Part shown: one piece after another, positions 59,356 to 64,000 of the stretch
How positions within the stretch are numbered: the first letter of the stretch is position 1
Layout: the number at the start of each line of letters is the position of its first letter
Origin: Haemonchus contortus
Taxonomy: Eukaryota > Nematoda > Chromadorea > Rhabditida > Trichostrongylidae
NCBI GenBank assembly: GCA_000469685.2
Contig: LS997562.1
Coordinates: forward strand, 851,001 to 915,000
Direction: 5' to 3'
DNA: 64,000 nucleotides
Position numbers and translations under genes: made by a program
The notes under the pieces: generated by a model
Told to the model about the DNA's origin: nothing
Database searches by the model: none
Seen by the model: only the letters and a program-made list of their open reading frames with translations

Positions 59356-60065
59356 TATACTACAATGCAAACGGGTAGCACGCAGCGATGTTAATCTGCC
59401 ATAGATTCAAAATAACCTATTTGCTTTTTCTTGTTGGATTGCTCGTCCAATGAATTCATTCAGTTCAGTAAGCTTGTTTTACTGCAGAGGGAGTTGACGC
59501 AAATGAAACGAATTCAGTCAACACAAATTTATTTCTATCGGAGTTCAAAGCTTATGTCGAACTTTGATTCATTTGAACTATGAGCAAAGTGAAAGTTGAT
59601 AACTGGAAAAAAGGGATTAAGTAACCTCCACATTTTCTCACTTTTCGCAAAATCTGAGCACTACGTTCCGATTTTCTTGATTTCCTGGATTCATTTGTTC
59701 GGGATTCCTCAACGAGATCAACATCTTCAAACTCTGACTTGGTTAATAACGGAGAAGCTGCTCCCTGACCCTTCAATTTTTTTACGATTCTGGGATAATA
59801 TCAGGGAAAACTAGTATTCTCAATGAAGCCATATATACAGGCCTGCGAGAAATTTCAAAGCATCAGACCAACAACAAATATGCTACTGGACCTGCTCCCT
59901 GCGAAGATGAGTAATGGTGTGCTGACGCTGCGTATCATAGTGTCAAGTTGCAAAACGACAAAAAACACTCGAAACCTTAGATGGGCTGGAACCGCGACTG
60001 GGCTTTGGAGCTCACTGCAAAATTTCACTAAATTGTAGAGGCTTTCGATTTTTTTGCATAACAAA
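59356..60065. other. Possible unidentified - strand exon
   Basis: On the - strand about 59795 to 59625 reads KGQGAASPLLTKSEFEDVD, then LVEESRTNESRKSRKSERSA and LRKVRKCGG before a GTTACT donor; an ATCCCAG acceptor lies upstream. The composition is coding-like and charged, but no partner exon or family was recognised. Confidence 0.25.
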
Positions 60066-60067
60066 TA

Positions 60068-60906
60068 TTAGGTTGGCAAAAAAGTTCTGCGTCAAAAAAT
60101 TTCTATAAACAATGTGAACACGATAGGAAGAGTGACAAACTTTCAGGTCATTCCTTGGTGAATCAATTCTAAGCAAGGGTACGCATGTGGACCTTCGCAA
60201 CTTCACCATCAGTGAATGACAACACCAATTCGTATCTTCATATTCAATTGGGCACGTCGAGGAAACAACGCACGTGCAACTGGTGAGACTATCAGCGACC
60301 TATACGCGGTATCTATTCACCCATCAACGGCCAACAAATGATTGAACCGCTTTATTGAAGGAAATACTAAACTTTGAAGTGAGGCAAGCATCGGCTCATA
60401 GTTTTGTGGGAGGTGAAGGGCCCATCCGCTATGAGTTGCTAAACGCAGACTAGATAGTCACGACTGTCGCTCACCTCTACGAACTCTAGCATTGGGCCGA
60501 TGCGGTTAAAGAAAGACGTCTAGAATCACGACTCATGCACCACACTGTCGACAACGCACGTCGGTTTAGACACCAATCAGTACCAGCCTCGCTTGGTTCT
60601 AGGTTGTTCATCAGTTGTACTCACGGGACTTTGCACCTTTTGTTTATCGTGTGCTCTGCCTTCTACAGCATTCCCTTGTGGTGAAAGTTTGTAATTGAAT
60701 ATGATCTAAAAACGGCAGTCAATGATTACTTCAAGCCCCAGCTTACTGGACTTCTGACAGAAAGCATCAGTGACTTGCTCAAAGGATATAGGAAGGCTGT
60801 CGATCCCCCTAATGAATATATTTTCAGTATTTGACCAATTTGGAAAACTCTAGCGATGAAACCCAAATGAGTTTCTTTTAGCACAAACTTTCTCGCCAAC
60901 CTGTTA
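60068..60906 (+). mobile_element. Degenerate mariner element
   Basis: The left end TTAGGTTGGCAAAAAAGTTC is a typical mariner terminus. The right end AAACTTTCTCGCCAACCTGT mirrors it imperfectly. Near 60240-60400 a broken frame reads FNWARRGNNARATGETISDL, then NRFIEGNTKL, resembling the mariner helix-turn-helix region. The catalytic part is missing or unrecognisable. Confidence 0.6.
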
Positions 60907-61377
60907 CCACTACATTCATGAGAAACAACGCTTACTGGAAGAGTAAAATATTCAGAGAAGGGGTGGGGAGTGGGGCAAAGATTTTCTTCGATTTTTATCG
61001 CTTTAATGAATTCATAATTGGTATGCAGGAGTGCTCAAAGTGGTACTAAGTAGATATTCACAATAAATCGATACCTTCTATCCTCCAAAAACAACTAATA
61101 TAAATAGATGTGTTATACACTCATGCGCCGGAAGGAGAAACCGAAATATATCGATCAGAACGATCCAGAACAAGCTAGAGTCGAGAAATTTATTTCCTTT
61201 GTGCGTATATTTCTTCAAACAATAACCGAACAACAACTCTATATAAAATGCATAACTGGATGACAGTATTCTTGAAAAAGCAACAGTATTATATAGTTCT
61301 TGCTATGTTGTCTAATTTGCCGGCACTTCTGAAGTTAGCCTTCTAGATGATCCGAGAACGAATAAGGGAGCAACAAA
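60907..61377. other. 3' flank of the - strand membrane-protein gene
   Basis: AT-rich. TTTATT at about 61190 is a possible AATAAA signal for the - strand gene ending at 61378. Nothing else was seen. Confidence 0.35.
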
Positions 61378-62899
61378 CTAGAGCTCTTTTCCACACTTTT
61401 TTTGCAGTTCCACATATTTGTCCCACGATTGTACTGGTATGCTAGGTGGTGGCCTCCGTTCCTCCCATCGCTCAAATAAGTGACCAGCAAGCAGTGCGCC
61501 CAACAATCCCAGTGCCATCATTGTCACGTAAAGATCAGACTGTTTAACCATGTCTGGAATCATGTAAATAAATGTAAGATAATGCCAGTTTCCAAAAGGG
61601 AGGCATGACATAACGATGCCGCTTGTGGGTGCATTAATGGGGATTAAACAAACTCGCAGAAATCTACAATTGGTGGAGATACTTATTAATAATAAGAAAA
61701 TTTTTCGAATAATATTTTTATTATTGTTATCAAATATTTTGCCATAGCAACGCCATAATGACGGCTCAGTTATCAAAATTCTTTCCCTATACATGAACAA
61801 TTAGAACGTGGCTAGATGGGGGAATCGACAGAGTTTAATCAGCAAAAACTACCCTTCCCCATGAGTTTTCCTCGAAATGTACGCTTCTCATCACCTTGAG
61901 AGAGCAATTCGAAAGTAAAGAAATATATATGACTTTACGTGGCAAGCAGAAGAGATCAATTATAAGAAGTGTACTGCATACAAGTGTTAGGCATGAGCAG
62001 CTACGTGGAAAAATCCAGCTCTTGACATCAACGCACAAGACAATAGCAAGTTTCAGATGCAAATCAAATAAAATTCTATCCAAAACCTCGAATCAGGTCG
62101 TACCTCCGAATCAATCAGTTTCCAAAGCACAGTCAGTTACATCAGATTTCGTCCAGCGTTGTAAATCGCTCACACGTAACTTACTTCCCTGAAAGTTAAA
62201 TCTTAAATCAGATTTTTCTGGAAACATGTTTTCAGAGTGGACTCCTACGTATGTTATGCGCCACCTAGGCCAAACGATAACGAATTTATTTGGCTTTAAG
62301 GGTGTATTTTATTGGCCTTCAAAGGGAATGAACGATCCCTCCTCTCCAAACGCTGAAGAATCCCCAAAAGTTTCTTTCAGCACGCTGTCTTTCATGAACC
62401 AGTTATCAACAAGATTTTTTCCTTTATCATAACGACCGTAACTACAGCGATCGAAATACGATGAGAATAAAACATATTGAACCTGGGAATCCGTTTCTAG
62501 AAAATATGTTTGTAAAGTTTTCTATATTTTTGTTTAATGCCTGGAATCGTTTATACTCTTATCTAATAGTTGAAATGCAGTATAAAAGATTCAAGAAATA
62601 AAAGGAGAACAAATAAAAGGAGCTGACCGTCAATTGTCCAAACGATACTGAATCTTCAGCCCAATAGTACGTCTTAGAAACAGTTGGGAAGTGCTGATAA
62701 AGGTACTTTCTGTAATGACCATTTGTAATTATGAATGCACTTAGAGAAAATGCAAGATATATAAATCAAGTACACGCTCACCTTGATTTCTCGCTTCGGC
62801 GAAGAGTACAAAACCCTATGAAAGCAACGCCACAAACTGTAAGCTCCAACACTGCCAGACTGTAAATGCTCTTCTTGACGGTAGACGCCAGCTCCCACC
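61378..62899 (-). CDS. Small multi-pass membrane protein, 5' partial, two exons seen
   Basis: Exons at 62782-62899 and 61378-61663 join in phase 2 (donor GTGAGC, acceptor AATTGTAG). The 134-codon product begins WELASTVKKSIY, then hydrophobic SLAVLELTVCGVAFIGFCTL and basic RRSEKSR. Exon 2 gives FLRVCLIPINAPTSG, hydrophobic segments around MSCLPFGNWHYLTFIYMI and YVTMMALGLLGALLAGHLF, then WEERRPPPSIP and the C-terminus KKCGKEL. Three likely membrane spans are visible. The exon at 62782 starts mid-codon, so upstream exons exist beyond 62900. I do not recognise the family. The 1.1 kb intron hosts a + strand gene. Confidence 0.6.
61929..62432 (+). CDS. Small two-exon gene nested in an opposite-strand intron, unidentified
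   Basis: Exon 1 61929-62175 and exon 2 62236-62432 join in phase across a 60-base intron (donor GTAACT, acceptor CATGTTTTCAG), giving 147 residues. The protein is basic at the start (MTLRGKQKRSIIRSVLHTS, SFRCKSNKILSKTSNQ). Exon 2 reads TPTYVMRHLGQTITNLFGF, then KGVFYWPSKGMNDPSSP and FMNQLSTRFFPLS. An AATAAA at 62466-62471 lies 34 bases past the stop. Additional 5' exons cannot be excluded. No family was recognised; a mitochondrial or DNA-binding role would be a guess. Confidence 0.55.
62466..62471 (+). promoter_or_regulatory. Polyadenylation signal AATAAA
   Basis: A canonical hexamer in GAGAATAAAACAT, correctly placed downstream of the TAA at 62430-62432 of the nested gene. Confidence 0.6.
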
Positions 62900-62989
62900 C
62901 TTCAACAAAATCTATAATCAGTGTCTAATAGCTAATGAAAAGCGCCTTGCAGGGTAGGATAATCTGTTGACGTAAGTTATAAAGTGTAC

Positions 62990-63130
62990 GCAAGTACACT
63001 TCCTTTCCAAAGTAAGGTTACAGGGCTGTTGTCAACCAGAATTTCTCTCGCTGAGAGAATCAGACGGCGAAGCAGTCTCTGCGTGTCGTGTTCACCAGCG
63101 GGAAGAAGGCGTGTCCGCTCGTTGTCCGTA
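62990..63130. repeat. Partial copy related to the 63.6 kb palindrome
   Basis: GTAAGGTTACAGGGCTGTTG plus TCAACC resembles GTAAGGTTGCAGGAATGTTG plus TCAACC at 63717. Similarity fades beyond about 30 bases. Confidence 0.35.
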
Positions 63131-63584
63131 CTCTCCTTCAGAGCGCTCTCTCGTCAAGCGTAGACTTTCGAATGGGTCCAAAAGTCGAAGAATTTTTGTA
63201 AAGACAGACTTTTTCCAACTAAGGAAACTTCGTGTTTCGAACAGACAAACGTATAGAAGATACAGAAAATGAAGGATGTGTTGTAATGTGTAGCACCTCG
63301 ATGAGGATTGTTGCTCGATTACCAGTCCAGATGCTCTCAGAAAACTAAAGGCTTGATCTTCGTCCAAATATAAATAAAACATCTACATAGAACATCTACA
63401 CCGCGAAAAAACTATTTGGCTTGTAGAAAACCCAAGTTTGCAATCTAGTTGCTACTTTGTTTTCATAGGAATCAGCGCTGAAATCAACAATATCGCTTGA
63501 AGATTTGTAACACCATTGATCCAATCTTAACCTGACAGTGTTCGGTAGGTATCCCATTGTATCCCTGGTAATAGGAGGCATTGA

Positions 63585-63832
63585 GGAATGACGAGCTCTC
63601 CCGTCTGCCTTCTATCCTCTTCGCGGTGAGATGCCTGTTAATGGAGACGCAGAGAAAACGACAAAAACGCTGAGTCACTACACACGCGGTTGACAACGGT
63701 CCTGTAACCCCAAAGAGTAAGGTTGCAGGAATGTTGTCAACCGCGTGTGAACTAAGCGATTTTGTCGTTTTCTATGCTCCCTCTTCAGTAGGCATCTCAC
63801 TTGCGAGGGTAGAGCGCAGACGGAAGAGCTAG
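63585..63832. mobile_element. Large palindrome, arms about 115 bp
   Basis: CTCTCCCGTCTGC, GTGAGATGCCTGTTAATGG, AGAAAACGACAAAAACGCTG and CACACGCGGTTGACAAC on the left are mirrored by GTTGTCAACCGCGTGTG, TAAGCGATTTTGTCGTTTTC, GTAGGCATCTCAC and GCAGACGGAAGAGCT on the right. The centre is near 63710. It is probably a foldback MITE. Confidence 0.75.
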
Positions 63833-64000
63833 CCTTCCCTCATTGCTTATAACAGTAATACAAACTGTTAGTTTCAGATTGATTCATTGTTGCTGTAGTT
63901 TTTTCGAATGGTGTTGTTGTGCTCAAGGCCTACTAACATAAAGAATAAGTCTGGAATACTGAAAGAGCCGGGGTTTCCTGCAATACCACACACTTATCGC

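Overview
The window looks like a gene-poor, repeat-rich stretch of a nematode genome, most likely a strongylid related to hookworms. The evidence is intron-rich genes with short coding exons and pyrimidine-CAG 3' splice sites, RTE and CR1-like LINE remnants, many Tc1/mariner elements, foldback MITEs and very long microsatellites. Nothing is bacterial. There is no operon structure, CRISPR array or rRNA. The species assignment is inference.

The left third (about 2.0-20.5 kb) is occupied by one gene on the + strand, a metabotropic glutamate receptor. I could chain 18 exons with consistent splice phases. They run from the middle of the ligand-binding domain, through the nine-cysteine linker and seven transmembrane helices, to a proline-rich tail with a Homer-type PPxxF motif. 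The sequence is closest to group I receptors (mammalian mGluR1/5, worm MGL-2). The 5' exons lie upstream of the window or were not found. Its introns hold RTE LINE remnants (about 2.6-5.5, 10.3-13.1 and 15.0-15.5 kb), foldback elements and SINE-like repeats.

From 20.5 to 37 kb the sequence is mostly repeats, with unidentified candidate exons at 23.9-24.5 kb and 31.9-33.0 kb. At 26.6-31.3 kb a CR1-like LINE contains a mariner element, which itself contains a Tc1-like element: three nested insertions. At 37.6-40.2 kb there is a compact three-exon gene for a small-Maf-type bZIP transcription factor; its first intron contains another Tc1-like transposon. A cluster of palindromic MITEs follows at 40.3-42.5 kb.

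From 44.8 to 56.6 kb the window is dominated by tandem repeats: a 2.6 kb ACAT tetranucleotide array, TG/TGTA arrays, a degenerate minisatellite of about 130 bp and a second satellite of about 145 bp. These belong to composite elements that start with TCGGCTAAGTGT and end in a GC-rich hairpin followed by CTGG, which suggests non-autonomous Helitron-like units. Decayed Tc1-like and mariner copies lie between them.

The right end (57-64 kb) holds a Tc1-like element, a degenerate mariner, a small two-exon + strand gene (61.9-62.4 kb) nested inside an intron of a - strand membrane-protein gene (61.4-62.9 kb), and a large palindrome at 63.6-63.8 kb.

All identifications come from reading translations and splice sites by eye; no database search was run.
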